In this document: positions 42,797 to 54,038 of the stretch, piece after piece | Numbering within the stretch: the first letter of the stretch is position 1 | Layout of the letters: each line of letters opens with the position of its first letter | Origin: Ornithinimicrobium faecis | GTDB lineage: Bacteria > Actinomycetota > Actinomycetes > Actinomycetales > Dermatophilaceae | Assembly (NCBI RefSeq): GCF_023923225.1 | Contig: NZ_CP099489.1 | Location: 1,426,001 to 1,490,000 of the forward strand | Direction of reading: 5' to 3' | Length of the DNA: 64,000 nt | Position numbers and translations under genes: made by a program | The notes under the pieces: generated by a model | Told to the model about the DNA's origin: nothing | Seen by the model: the letters and a program-made list of their open reading frames with translations, nothing else | Databases searched by the model: none

Positions 42797-42854
42797 GATG
42801 CTCTCCTTCGTCGTGTCCAGGGTGTCAGGTCAGGGTGTCAGGGCAGTATGCGGA

Positions 42855-43988
42855 TCAGTTGCCGGTGTCGGTCAGCGTCCCGCCGCGTGCGTGGCTGGCC
42901 TCGATGGCGGCGAGCACGCGCTGCGCGGCCAGACCGTCCTCGAAGGTGGCGTGCACCGGATCATCAGTTGCGATGGCGCGCAGGAAATCTGCGGCCTGCG
43001 AGGTGAACGTGTGATCCCAGCCCAGCACGTGGCCGGCCGGCCACCAGGCCTCCACGTAGGGGTGCTCGGGCTCGGTGACCAGGATCGTGCTGGCGCCGGC
43101 AGTGCGGGCGTCGCCGGCCTCGGTCAGCACGAGCTCGTTGAGCCGCTCCAGATCGAAGCGCAGGGACCCGGTGGTGCCATAGAGCTCGATGGCCAGGGCG
43201 TTCTTGCGCCCGGTGGCCACGCGGCTCACCTCGAGACTGGCAACCACACCAGATGCCGTATGCAGTGTGGCCCAGGCCGCGTCATCGACCGTGACCGCTT
43301 CGGTCCCGTCCGGACCGGGCCGCTGTGGGACGAAGGTGCGCAGCGTGCCGCTGGCTTGGGTGACGTGCTCGCCGAGCAGGTAGTGCAGCTGGTCGACTGC
43401 GTGGGAGCCCAGGTCCCCGAGCACGCCGGAGCCCGCGGTCTCCTTGCGCAGCCGCCACGTCATGGGGGCCTGCGGGTCGCTGAGCCAGTCCTGCAGATAG
43501 CTGATGCGGGCCTCCTGCACCGTGCCGATGCGACCGTCGCGCACCAGCTCGCGGGCCAGCGCGAGCGCTGGCACCCGGCGATAGTTGAAGCCCAGCAGGG
43601 ACCGGCTCGAGGAGGCCGCAGCGGCGGCGACCAGCTCCTCGCACTCGGCGACGGAGTTGGCCAGGGGCTTCTCCACGAGCACGTGCTTGCCGGCCTTCAG
43701 CGCCGCCAGGGCGACCTCGGCGTGCAGGTGGCCGGGAGTGCACACGTCGATGATGTCGATGTCGTCGCGGTCCAGCAGGCTGCGCCAGTCCGTGGCGGTC
43801 CCGGCCCAGCCGAGCTCCGCGGCGGCCTGACCAACCTTGGCCTCGTCACGCCCGACGAGGGTCTGCATCCGCACCTGCGGCACACCCGGATAGAAGGCAC
43901 CCACGTTGCGCCAGGCATTGGAGTGCGCGCGCCCCATAAAGGAGTAGCCGACGACGGCCACCCCGAGCGTCCTGGTCGGATCAGTCAT
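42855..43988 (-). CDS. Gfo/Idh/MocA family oxidoreductase
   Basis: The 377-residue product has an N-terminal Rossmann domain (VAVVGYSFMGRAHSNAW), the family motif CTPGHLHAEVAL, EKPLANSVAECEEL and a C-terminal substrate domain. It oxidises or reduces a sugar or inositol with NAD(P). It overlaps the upstream isomerase gene by ATGA and acts in the same pathway. Confidence 0.9.
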   Translation of the reverse strand: MTDPTRTLGVAVVGYSFMGRAHSNAWRNVGAFYPGVPQVRMQTLVGRDEAKVGQAAAELGWAGTATDWRSLLDRDDIDIIDVCTPGHLHAEVALAALKAGKHVLVEKPLANSVAECEELVAAAAASSSRSLLGFNYRRVPALALARELVRDGRIGTVQEARISYLQDWLSDPQAPMTWRLRKETAGSGVLGDLGSHAVDQLHYLLGEHVTQASGTLRTFVPQRPGPDGTEAVTVDDAAWATLHTASGVVASLEVSRVATGRKNALAIELYGTTGSLRFDLERLNELVLTEAGDARTAGASTILVTEPEHPYVEAWWPAGHVLGWDHTFTSQAADFLRAIATDDPVHATFEDGLAAQRVLAAIEASHARGGTLTDTGN

Positions 43989-44890
43989 GAGGTTCCCCCT
44001 CGGTCGGTGTCGTCGGTGACGACGCGGTCAGTTCGCGCAGATGCGGTCAGTTCGCGCAGGAACGCCAGCCCGCTGGTCGCCAGGTCGTCCTGGGTCGCTG
44101 CCAGTGGCCGCCAGATCGAGGCGGCCGTGGCGATGGAGGCGTTCTGCGCGGTGAAGCTCTCGATGTTGAGCGGTCCGGCGTAACCCACCTCGTCCAGGGC
44201 GCCCAGCAACTCCGGCCAGTTCGTCTGGTCCCCACCGGGTGCACCGCGGTCGTTGCCGCACACCTGCACGTGCACCAGGTGCTCCCCGGCCCGGCGGATC
44301 GCGTCCGCCGAGGACCGCTCCTCGATGTTCAGGTGATAGGTGTCCAGCGCCAGGCCGACGCCCTGCCCGAGCAGGTCGCCGAGCCCCTCCAGCGCCTGGT
44401 CGACGGTGTTGATCAGAGACGTCTCATAGCGGTTCAGCGGCTCGATGCCGATCCGCACCCCGGCGGACCGGGCGACCTCGGCGACCGGTGCGAGGTTCTC
44501 CCGCCACTGCGGATAGGCAGAGACGCGCTGCTCGGGGGAGAGTCTCCAGACCCTGCCGGTGGCGGCATAGAACGGGCCGCACACCGCGGTTGCGCCGATG
44601 CCCTCGGCCAGGTCGATGCACGCTCGCAGATAGTCCTGGGTGGCTCGCACGTGCGCGGGCTCGGTCTCGACCAGGTCGCGCCCGGGAGCCATCGCGCCGA
44701 CGACATAAGGGGTCAGGCCCGTGTCGGCCAGGGCCATCGCGACCGCGGGCACGCTCAGGTCGCCGGGGTTCTCCAGCGGCAGCTCGACCGCATCGAAGCC
44801 CATCTCGGCGATCCGTCCGAGCAGTGCGGGCAGGTCGCGGTCGGTCAGTGGTGAGGTCCAGACCCAGGTGTTGACGCCGAGGGCACGCAA
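43985..44890 (-). CDS. Sugar phosphate isomerase/epimerase (D-psicose/tagatose 3-epimerase-like)
   Basis: This TIM barrel of about 301 residues has the metal ligands in DAVELPLENPGD, GIEPLNRYETS, LALDTYHLNIEE and NIESFTAQ, matching ketose 3-epimerases. TTG 44890 is preferred because AAGGAG lies six bases upstream; GTG 44908 is possible. Near the 3' end a 19-bp sequence is tandemly duplicated (44024-44059), which shifted the frame and changed the last residues. It lies downstream of the binding protein gene after a hairpin. Confidence 0.82.
   Translation of the reverse strand: MRALGVNTWVWTSPLTDRDLPALLGRIAEMGFDAVELPLENPGDLSVPAVAMALADTGLTPYVVGAMAPGRDLVETEPAHVRATQDYLRACIDLAEGIGATAVCGPFYAATGRVWRLSPEQRVSAYPQWRENLAPVAEVARSAGVRIGIEPLNRYETSLINTVDQALEGLGDLLGQGVGLALDTYHLNIEERSSADAIRRAGEHLVHVQVCGNDRGAPGGDQTNWPELLGALDEVGYAGPLNIESFTAQNASIATAASIWRPLAATQDDLATSGLAFLRELTASARTDRVVTDDTDRGGTS
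44024..44059 (-). repeat. 19-bp tandem duplication inside the epimerase gene end
   Basis: GCGGTCAGTTCGCGCAG occurs at 44024-44040 and again at 44043-44059, a 19-bp period. Nineteen is not a multiple of three, so the duplication altered the C-terminal reading frame. Without it the protein would end about GEPHD, overlapping the next gene. Confidence 0.7.
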
Positions 44891-44929
44891 CGGTGACTCC
44901 TTGTTCACGAGAGGAAGGTGTGCCGTGCT

Positions 44930-44959
44930 GACGGACCCGCCGCAGTGGGCGGGCCCGTC
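44930..44959 (-). terminator. Hairpin after the CUT2 binding protein gene
   Basis: A 12-bp stem (44930-44941 with 44948-44959, one G-T type mismatch) lies about 20 bp after the binding protein stop on the minus strand, between it and the epimerase gene. It likely lowers expression of the downstream enzymes relative to the binding protein. Confidence 0.6.
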
Positions 44960-44977
44960 AGCTCAGTCAGCGGTCGG

Positions 44978-46279
44978 TCATGGGATGACGCGCTCCTGCC
45001 ACACCTGCGGATAGCCGGCCAGGTCCTCGCCACCGAACTTGGCGTAGTGACCGTCGGGCATGCCCTCGTTGGCGGCCAGGTAGTCGCCGCGCTCCTCCTC
45101 GGTGATCGGGCTCTGCGGCAGGACCCACTCGGTGGGGACCTCCTCGCCGGCGAAGATCTGCTCCAGCGCCAGCAGCGGGGTGCGCCACTGGAAGTTGGAG
45201 TAGACCGGGGCCAGGCCGGTCAGACCGGTGTCCTCCCACTTGCGCAGGAAGCTCATCTCGTCCTCACCAGTCATCACCGGGTAGTCCGCGCCAGCGTCCT
45301 CGAACGCCTCGATGGCTGCGACGGCGCCGTCCCCGGCGTCCATCCAGATGCCCTGGACGTCGCCCGTGGCCAGCTCGTCGCTGATGATCTTCTTGATCTC
45401 GGTCGGGTCGGCGCCGGTGAAGTAGTCCGTCGCCTCGATGCCGCTTTCAGAGAAGATCTTCTCGGCTGCCGCCCAGCGGTGCTCGAGGACGTCGACGCCG
45501 GGCAGGATGCGCAGCGCGACGACCTTGTCGCCCTCCTCGAGGTTGTCGACGAGGAACTCGGCGGTGTCGATGCCCCAGGCGTAGCCACCGATCGGGTGGA
45601 TGAAGGTGGTGGCGCAGTCGGTCTCGACACCACGGTCGAAGACCACCACCGGCTTGTCGGTGTCACAGGCCCGCTCCACGGCCGGCGTCATCGCCGCGGT
45701 GGAGTTGGGGGAGATGACGAAGGCGTCACAGTTGCCCTCGGCGATGAAGTAGTCGATGTCGGCGATCTGGGTGTTGTCGTCGTCCTGGGCGTCGCGGGTC
45801 TCCATCTCGGAGATGACACCGGAGTCCTGCAGCGCCTTGAGCTGCTCGTTCATCGTGATCCAGCCGGTCTGGCGCCACGGGTTGCCGATCGAGGCGTTGG
45901 AGAAGCAGACCTTGTGCGGGCCCTCGGCGGCAAACGCCGAGGTGTCGGTCATCGGACCGTCGATGTATTGCAGGTAGGGCTGGGACTCGTCGCCCTCGAA
46001 GGTGGCCGAACGCTGCTCATACTGCGTGTCATAGCCCGCCTGGTCGAACCAGTCGTCCGAGGAGCCCTCCTCGCCGCCCTCGGCCTCGCCGTCGTCGGTG
46101 GCCTCGCCACCGTCATCGGCGGGTGCGTCGTCGGCGCCTTCGTCAGCGCCCTCATCAGCGCCTTCATCGGCGGACTCGGCGACCGCCGGGTCATCGAGTG
46201 AATCGTCGGTGGAGCACGCCGCCAACATGGCCAGCGCCGCCACGGCCGCCAGGGGGGCGGTCATCATCTTTCTGCGCAT
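44978..46279 (-). CDS. Sugar ABC transporter substrate-binding lipoprotein (CUT2)
   Basis: The 433-residue product has a lipoprotein signal (lipobox LAACS near residue 20) and a very acidic linker with repeated ADEG units to about residue 70. A periplasmic-binding type I fold follows (VCFSNASIGNPWRQTGW, FIAEGNCDAFVISPNS, VVVFDRGVETD). It captures a monosaccharide or polyol outside the cell. ATG 46279 overlaps the permease stop (TGATG). Confidence 0.88.
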   Translation of the reverse strand: MRRKMMTAPLAAVAALAMLAACSTDDSLDDPAVAESADEGADEGADEGADDAPADDGGEATDDGEAEGGEEGSSDDWFDQAGYDTQYEQRSATFEGDESQPYLQYIDGPMTDTSAFAAEGPHKVCFSNASIGNPWRQTGWITMNEQLKALQDSGVISEMETRDAQDDDNTQIADIDYFIAEGNCDAFVISPNSTAAMTPAVERACDTDKPVVVFDRGVETDCATTFIHPIGGYAWGIDTAEFLVDNLEEGDKVVALRILPGVDVLEHRWAAAEKIFSESGIEATDYFTGADPTEIKKIISDELATGDVQGIWMDAGDGAVAAIEAFEDAGADYPVMTGEDEMSFLRKWEDTGLTGLAPVYSNFQWRTPLLALEQIFAGEEVPTEWVLPQSPITEEERGDYLAANEGMPDGHYAKFGGEDLAGYPQVWQERVIP

Positions 46280-47415
46280 CAGTTCTCTCCTGTGGTGGTG
46301 CCCGGGACGGGCTGGTTGGGACCGGTGGAGTCCCCGGCGGGTTCGCCGGGTGTTTGTGGGGGGCCGCCTCGGCGGCGGGGGCGCAGGCTGCCGCGCCACG
46401 CCTTCCCGGCAGCGGCGACGGCGAGGATGATGATGATGCCCTGCACGCTGTCGCGCCAGGTGGAGGCGACGCCCATGAAGTTGAGCAGGGTGAACAGCAG
46501 CTCCAGGGCGAAGGCGCCCGCTGCGGCTGAGAGCACCCAGCCCCGCCCTCCGCCGAGGACGACCCCGCCGAGCACCACCGCGGTGATGGCGGTGAACTCG
46601 TAGCCGCGCCCGACCGAGGGGTGCACGCCGGCGTAGCCGACCAGGATGATGCCCGCAACGGTGGCCGCCAGCGAGGACAGGATGAACGCTCGGGTCTTCA
46701 CCCACCAGACGGGGGCGCCGGCCAGGTGGGTGGCCTCGGGGTTGTCACCGGCAGCGACCAGCGTGCGGCCGAACGGGCGGCGCATCAGCCACACGGCGAT
46801 GACGGCCAGGACCACCAGGATGATGGCGGGATAGGGGATGATCTCGAGCACCGGCACGTCACGGATGCCGCCGCGGCCGATCTGCCGGAAGCTGTCGACC
46901 GGGTTGCCGGTGGCCGCGCCACCGGTCCAGTACATGACCAGGCCATACAGCGCCAGCATCATGCCCAGGGTGACGATGAAGCTCGGGACCCGCAGCAGCG
47001 TCGTGGCCAGCCCGTTGATCAGTCCGACCAGGGCGCCGAGGACGAGCATCAGGGCCATGACCGGCAGGATCTTGGACTCGTCCTGGGCGATCAGGTTGCC
47101 CGAGACCACCACCTGCAGGGTGACGACCGAGCCCATCGACAGATCAAACTCACCGGCGACGATCACGAAGTATTGCCCCATGGCGGCGATCGCGATCGGC
47201 GCGGTGCGGCCGATGAACCGGATCAGTGAGCCGGGCTCACCGAAGTTGGGGTTCTGGATGATGATCGCGACGAGCAGGACCACGACCAGGACGAAGACGG
47301 CGCCGCCGGGTGTGCCCAGCGTGCGGGCCAGGCGCTGGAGCCGGCTGCCCTGGTGCTCGGCGAGCAGGACGGGGGCGCGGCCGGAGGTCGGCTCGGTGAA
47401 GCTGCGGGTGCTCAT
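46279..47415 (-). CDS. Sugar ABC transporter permease (RbsC-like)
   Basis: The 378-residue product has eight to ten helices and the BPD_transp_2 motifs (GQYFVIVAGEFDLSMGSV, the conserved loop TAITAVVLGGVVLGGGRG). A proline-rich cytoplasmic tail of about 40 residues follows the last helix. It pairs with the other permease to form the channel. Confidence 0.88.
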   Translation of the reverse strand: MSTRSFTEPTSGRAPVLLAEHQGSRLQRLARTLGTPGGAVFVLVVVLLVAIIIQNPNFGEPGSLIRFIGRTAPIAIAAMGQYFVIVAGEFDLSMGSVVTLQVVVSGNLIAQDESKILPVMALMLVLGALVGLINGLATTLLRVPSFIVTLGMMLALYGLVMYWTGGAATGNPVDSFRQIGRGGIRDVPVLEIIPYPAIILVVLAVIAVWLMRRPFGRTLVAAGDNPEATHLAGAPVWWVKTRAFILSSLAATVAGIILVGYAGVHPSVGRGYEFTAITAVVLGGVVLGGGRGWVLSAAAGAFALELLFTLLNFMGVASTWRDSVQGIIIILAVAAAGKAWRGSLRPRRRGGPPQTPGEPAGDSTGPNQPVPGTTTGEN

Positions 47416-48440
47416 CGTGCCTCCTCCAGTGCCGCGTCGGCCAGGCTCGGTTTCTCGAAGCGGGCGGGTCGGCGACCGGCCGTGCGGCGCGCATAGACGG
47501 CGACGGCGGCCACGATGACGATGCCGCGCACCACGTCCTTGAGGAACGGGTTGACCTCCATGACGCCCATCACGTTGTCCATCACGGCGAAGATCGCGAC
47601 GCCGCCGAGGGTGCCGAGGATGTTGCCCTTGCCGCCGGCCAGGACGGTGCCTCCGAGCACCACCGCGGCGATCGACATCAGGTCATAACCGCCCTGTGAG
47701 CCGATCGTCGGGCTGCCGACGCTGAGGCGGGCCAACAGCAGCAGGCCGGCCATGCCCGCCAGGAGCGCGCAGAGCGTGTGGGCCATGACGACGGGCGTCA
47801 CCGTGCGCAGGCCGGACATCCGGGCCACCTCGCGGTTGCCACCGACGGCATACAGGTGATGGCCGGCGCGGGTGCGGCGCAGCAGCAGGATGACCAGGGC
47901 CGCGCAGGCGAGCATGATCAGCGTGGAGACCGGGACGGGGCCGATGTTGGTGGCACCGATCAGCCGGAACTCGCGTGGTGCGGACCCGGCTGAGCCCTTG
48001 TAGTTGCTGCCCAGATAGCCGGCCAGGATCAGGCCCATGCCGAGCGAGGCGATGAAGCCGTGCACGTCCAGCACCGCGACCACCAGCCCGGTGACCAGGC
48101 CGATCAGGGCCGAGACGCCCAGGGCCACGACGACACCGAGGACGATGTTGCCCGTCTGTCCGGCCATCTGGACACCGGCGAGCAGGCTGGCCAGGCTGGT
48201 GACATAGGGGACCGACAGGTCCAGGCTGCCGGCCAGGATCACCAGGGTCTGCCCGATGGCGATGAAGCCGAGGATGGAGGTGCCGGTCAGGATCGCTGAG
48301 ATGTTGCCCGGGCTGAAGAAGTTGCGCCCGGCGATCGCGGTCAGGATCGCACCGGCGATGATCGTCAGCACTAGGACGATGAAGACGATGCCGGTCGAGG
48401 TGATCGGCACGCTGCGGCGGCGGGTGACAGGGGTGCTCAT
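47412..48440 (-). CDS. Sugar ABC transporter permease (RbsC-like)
   Basis: The 342-residue product is a second BPD_transp_2 permease with GQTLVILAGSLDLSVPYV near residue 65 and MSIAAVVLGGTVLAGGKGN near 250. Two different permeases suggest a heterodimeric CUT2 channel. It overlaps the ATPase gene by four bases. Confidence 0.88.
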   Translation of the reverse strand: MSTPVTRRRSVPITSTGIVFIVLVLTIIAGAILTAIAGRNFFSPGNISAILTGTSILGFIAIGQTLVILAGSLDLSVPYVTSLASLLAGVQMAGQTGNIVLGVVVALGVSALIGLVTGLVVAVLDVHGFIASLGMGLILAGYLGSNYKGSAGSAPREFRLIGATNIGPVPVSTLIMLACAALVILLLRRTRAGHHLYAVGGNREVARMSGLRTVTPVVMAHTLCALLAGMAGLLLLARLSVGSPTIGSQGGYDLMSIAAVVLGGTVLAGGKGNILGTLGGVAIFAVMDNVMGVMEVNPFLKDVVRGIVIVAAVAVYARRTAGRRPARFEKPSLADAALEEAR

Positions 48441-49984
48441 GACAGGTCGCCCTCCTGGGTCGCTCCGGTGGCCAGCGCCAGGATCTGTTCCTCGGAGGAC
48501 CCCGCCGGCAACTCGCCGGCCAGCCGGCCCTCGTGCATCACCAGGATCCGGTCGGACATGCCGATGACCTCGGGCAGCTCGCTGGAGACCATCAGGATGG
48601 CCACGCCGTCGGCAGCCAACTGGCGCATCAGCTCATAGATGGCGTGCTTGGCGCCCACGTCGATGCCGCGGGTCGGCTCGTCCATCAGCATCACGTGCGG
48701 GTTCGTGCTCAGCCACCGGGCCAGGACGACCTTCTGCTGGTTGCCACCAGAGAGGAACTGCACCTCCTGGTCCATCCCGCGGGCCGAGACGGCCATCGAG
48801 GACAGGACCCTCGGCATACCCGATCTGGCGGTTGAGGTGCGCCGGGGGAAGACCGCCCGGACGACGCCCAGGGCGTTGTCGAGGATCGACTGGTTGAGCG
48901 AGAGGCCCTTGGCCTTGCGGTCCTCGGTGATCAGGGCCAGACCCTTGCGGATCGCCTGACGCGGCGAGCTGATCCGCACGGCGGTGCCCCCGAGGGACAT
49001 GTGGCCGCGGGTGAACGGCTGGGCACCGAAGACGCCCTCGACCAACTCGGTGCGGCCCGAGCCCTGCAGCCCGGCCAGTCCGACGATCTCGCCAGCGCGC
49101 AGGGTGAGGTCGATGCCGTCGACGTGACCGTTGCCCGCGCCGGAGAGGGTGAGCACGTCCGCGCCTGGCGTCGTGCCGGGCACGGGGTCGGGGAAGAAGG
49201 CCGACATCTCGCGGCCCACCATCATCCGCACCAGCGACGCCTCGGTGAGCTCGGCCGCGGGGCGGGTGGCGACGTGGCGGCCGTCCTTGAGGACGGTGAT
49301 CGTCTCGCAGAGGTCAAACAGCTCGGCGAGCCGGTGAGAGACATAGAGGATGGCGACGCCGCGCGCCTGCAGGCGGTGGATCATGCCGTAGAGCAACTCG
49401 ACCTCGTGGTCGGCCAGCGCGGCGGTCGGCTCGTCCATCTGGATGATCTGGGCGTCATAGCTGACCGCCTTGGCGATCTCGACGATCTGCTGCTCGGCGA
49501 CCGAGAGGGTGCGCACGATCGTGGCGGGGGAGAGGTTGTGCACGCCCAGGCCCTCGAGCAGCTGGGCGGTGTCGCGCTGCATCGCCGCGGTGTCGACCAG
49601 GACGCCCCTGCGCGGCTCGCGGCCCAGATAGATGTTCTCGGCCACGCTGCGGTCGGGCAGCAGGTTGAACTCCTGGAAGACGGTGGCCAGGCCGGCCTGC
49701 TGGGCCTGCACCGGGTGGCCGAAGGTGCGGCGCTCGCCGGCGACCTCGACCGTGCCGCCGTCCGGTTGGTAGACGCCGGCCAGGATCTTCATCAGGGTGG
49801 ATTTGCCGGCACCGTTCTCGCCGACCAGGCCGTGGACCTCGCCGGCTCGCAGCTCCAGGTCGATGTCCTGCAACACCGCGTGACCGAAGAAGCGTTTGGT
49901 CAGGCCAGTGGCCCGCAACAGCGGCCCGGTCGCTGGCGGTGTCGAGGGTTGCCCGGGTCGGGCGACGTCAGTGTCGTTCGGCAC
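48437..49984 (-). CDS. Sugar ABC transporter ATP-binding protein (RbsA-like, two ATPase domains)
   Basis: The 515-residue product has two ABC domains. The first has Walker A GENGAGKST and QMDEPTAALADHE; the second has a degenerate Walker A (GLQGSGRTE) but keeps FLSGGNQQKVVLARWL and LMDEPTRGIDVGAK. This is the normal CUT2 layout. GTG 49984 is chosen; GTG 50011 would run into the divergent operator. It heads the minus-strand sugar operon. Confidence 0.9.
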   Translation of the reverse strand: MPNDTDVARPGQPSTPPATGPLLRATGLTKRFFGHAVLQDIDLELRAGEVHGLVGENGAGKSTLMKILAGVYQPDGGTVEVAGERRTFGHPVQAQQAGLATVFQEFNLLPDRSVAENIYLGREPRRGVLVDTAAMQRDTAQLLEGLGVHNLSPATIVRTLSVAEQQIVEIAKAVSYDAQIIQMDEPTAALADHEVELLYGMIHRLQARGVAILYVSHRLAELFDLCETITVLKDGRHVATRPAAELTEASLVRMMVGREMSAFFPDPVPGTTPGADVLTLSGAGNGHVDGIDLTLRAGEIVGLAGLQGSGRTELVEGVFGAQPFTRGHMSLGGTAVRISSPRQAIRKGLALITEDRKAKGLSLNQSILDNALGVVRAVFPRRTSTARSGMPRVLSSMAVSARGMDQEVQFLSGGNQQKVVLARWLSTNPHVMLMDEPTRGIDVGAKHAIYELMRQLAADGVAILMVSSELPEVIGMSDRILVMHEGRLAGELPAGSSEEQILALATGATQEGDLS

Positions 49985-50009
49985 ACGCTGACTATGACAC
50001 GGTTCACAC

Positions 50010-50035
50010 ACTTTTGTCGAGTCACCGACAGAAGT
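50010..50035. promoter_or_regulatory. Inverted repeat operator between the ROK and CUT2 genes
   Basis: Arms 50010-50019 and 50026-50035 (ACTTTTGTCG against the complement of CGACAGAAGT) match at nine of ten positions with a six-base gap. The site lies between the divergent starts and ends four bases before the regulator ATG, fitting control of both directions by the ROK protein. Confidence 0.55.
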
Positions 50036-50038
50036 TGC

Positions 50039-51235
50039 ATGTTGAGCATTGGTAAGTGGTCGTGGTTCACTTCGGATGTGCGCACCAGTGACGTCTTCGA
50101 TCTGCTCCGGGACGGCCGCCCCCGGACGCGGGCCCAGTTGGCCGAGTCCACCGGCCTGGCCCGGTCGACGATCGCCGCCCGCGTCGATGTGCTGATGAAG
50201 CTGGGCCTGGTCACGCCCTACGGTGACGCTCGCTCCACCGGTGGCCGCCCGCCCTCGCTGTTCGCCCTGAACCCGTCAGTGCGCGTCGTGGCCGGCGTCG
50301 ATGTCGGAGCGACGCACGCGGTGGCCGTGCTGTCCGACCTGTCCGGGTGCGTGCTCGCCGAGACGCAGGCTGCGCTGGACATCGCGAGCGGTCCGGAGGA
50401 GGTGCTCGGGTGGGTGACGAGCACTGTCAAAGAGCTTCTGGTGCAGGCCAATCGGCCGCCGCGTGACCTTGCGGCGATCGGCATCGGCCTGCCCGGTCCG
50501 GTGGAGCACTCGACGGGGCGGCCGATCAACCCGCCGATCATGCCGGGGTGGGACCGCTATGACGTCCCGGGGCACGTCCAGCGCACCCACCCGGTGCCGG
50601 TGCTCATCGACAACGACGTCAACATCATGGCGCTGGGGGAGCAGCAGACCCACCTGCGGGAGGTGGACGACCTGGTCTTCATCAAGGTCGCGACCGGCAT
50701 CGGTGCCGGGATCATCAGTGGTGGCTCACTGCAGCGCGGGGCCCAGGGCACCGCGGGCGACCTCGGCCACGTGCAGGTGCTGCGCGGTGGCGGCATCATC
50801 TGCCGGTGTGGCAACGAGGGGTGTCTCGAGGCGGTGGCTGCCGGCCCTGCGCTGGCCGCTCGGTTGACCGAGGCAGGCCGGGAAGTTGTCACCACCCAGG
50901 ACGTGGTCGATCTGGTCCGCGGTGGCGACACCACGGCGATCCAGGAGATCCGTCAGGCCGGCCGCGACATCGGCGAGGTCGTGGCCACCATGGTCAACCT
51001 GATCAACCCCTCGGTCGTGGTGATCGGGGGCCGCCTCGCTGACTCGGGAGAGCACCTGCTGGCGGGCATCCGCGAGGTCGTCTATCGCCGCTCGCTGCCG
51101 TTGGCCACCGAGTCGCTCCGGCTCGTGAACAGCCGTGCGGGCCGCGAGGCCGGTGTGCTCGGGGCCGCGTCGATGGCGATCAGCCACGTGCTCTCCCCGG
51201 AGGCCATCGAGGCCGCCAGCGCCGCGGTCGGATAG
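50039..51235 (+). CDS. ROK family transcriptional repressor
   Basis: The 398-residue product has an N-terminal helix-turn-helix (RTRAQLAESTGLARSTIAARV) and a ROK domain with IDNDVNIMALGE, GDLGHVQV and the zinc motif CRCGNEGCLE. The ATP loop is DVGATHAVAV, degenerate for kinase activity. It is divergent from the CUT2 operon and probably represses it until the imported sugar or a derivative binds. Confidence 0.88.
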   Translation: MLSIGKWSWFTSDVRTSDVFDLLRDGRPRTRAQLAESTGLARSTIAARVDVLMKLGLVTPYGDARSTGGRPPSLFALNPSVRVVAGVDVGATHAVAVLSDLSGCVLAETQAALDIASGPEEVLGWVTSTVKELLVQANRPPRDLAAIGIGLPGPVEHSTGRPINPPIMPGWDRYDVPGHVQRTHPVPVLIDNDVNIMALGEQQTHLREVDDLVFIKVATGIGAGIISGGSLQRGAQGTAGDLGHVQVLRGGGIICRCGNEGCLEAVAAGPALAARLTEAGREVVTTQDVVDLVRGGDTTAIQEIRQAGRDIGEVVATMVNLINPSVVVIGGRLADSGEHLLAGIREVVYRRSLPLATESLRLVNSRAGREAGVLGAASMAISHVLSPEAIEAASAAVG

Positions 51236-51280
51236 CTAGCCGAGGGCGCCAGCGCCGCCGTCGGCTAGCTAGTCCTCGGC
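51215..51280 (+). repeat. 33-bp duplication of the ROK gene end
   Basis: The sequence coding for ASAAVG plus stop (from 51215) recurs 33 bp downstream (from 51248) in the same frame with its own TAG. The copies differ at a few bases. Confidence 0.65.
51233..51271. terminator. Hairpin between convergent ROK and protease genes
   Basis: An 11-bp perfect inverted repeat, TAGCTAGCCGA with TCGGCTAGCTA (51233-51243 and 51261-51271), encloses a 17-base loop and includes the ROK stop codon. It could terminate transcription from both sides. Confidence 0.5.
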
Positions 51281-51393
51281 CAGTCCTCGACCACGGGTGG
51301 GTGAGTCGGGTGATGACTCAGCCACCCGTCCCCCCGCAGTGCCGTCACGCGGGCGCCGTCGGCACGGAAGCACCGCGCGGGGTGCCCGTGCAG

Positions 51394-51527
51394 GTGCACG
51401 CATCCTTCACGGTCGGGTCGGCGTGTCGTGTGAGGTCGGGATGCAGGTGCACGCATCCTTCACGATCGGGTCGGCGTGTCGTGTGAGGTCGGGGCGCACG
51501 TGCACGCATCCTTCACGATCGGGTCGG
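51394..51527. repeat. 53-bp tandem repeats downstream of the protease gene
   Basis: Units starting GTGCACGCATCCTTCAC begin at 51394, 51447 and 51500, an exact 53-bp period; the third is partial. They fill most of the 313-bp region between the convergent ROK and protease genes. There is no coding content. Each unit contains the palindrome GTGCAC. Confidence 0.75.
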
Positions 51528-51548
51528 ATGGGCGTCCGGCGCGGTTGG

Positions 51549-53930
<2,382 letters not shown>

Positions 53931-54038
53931 GGGTGTGACCTCCAGGTCCTTGCCGTTCGTGTCCGCGAGCCCGGCCCCCCGGGTCTCCCGCATCAGGCTA
54001 AAGGCTCGTGCCGTCATCTCCTAGCGGAGATCTGCAGG

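Noticed and set aside
49001..50038. Long N-terminal extension of the ROK repressor frame
   Set aside because: It is antisense to the RbsA-like ATPase; the helix-turn-helix lies just after ATG 50039.
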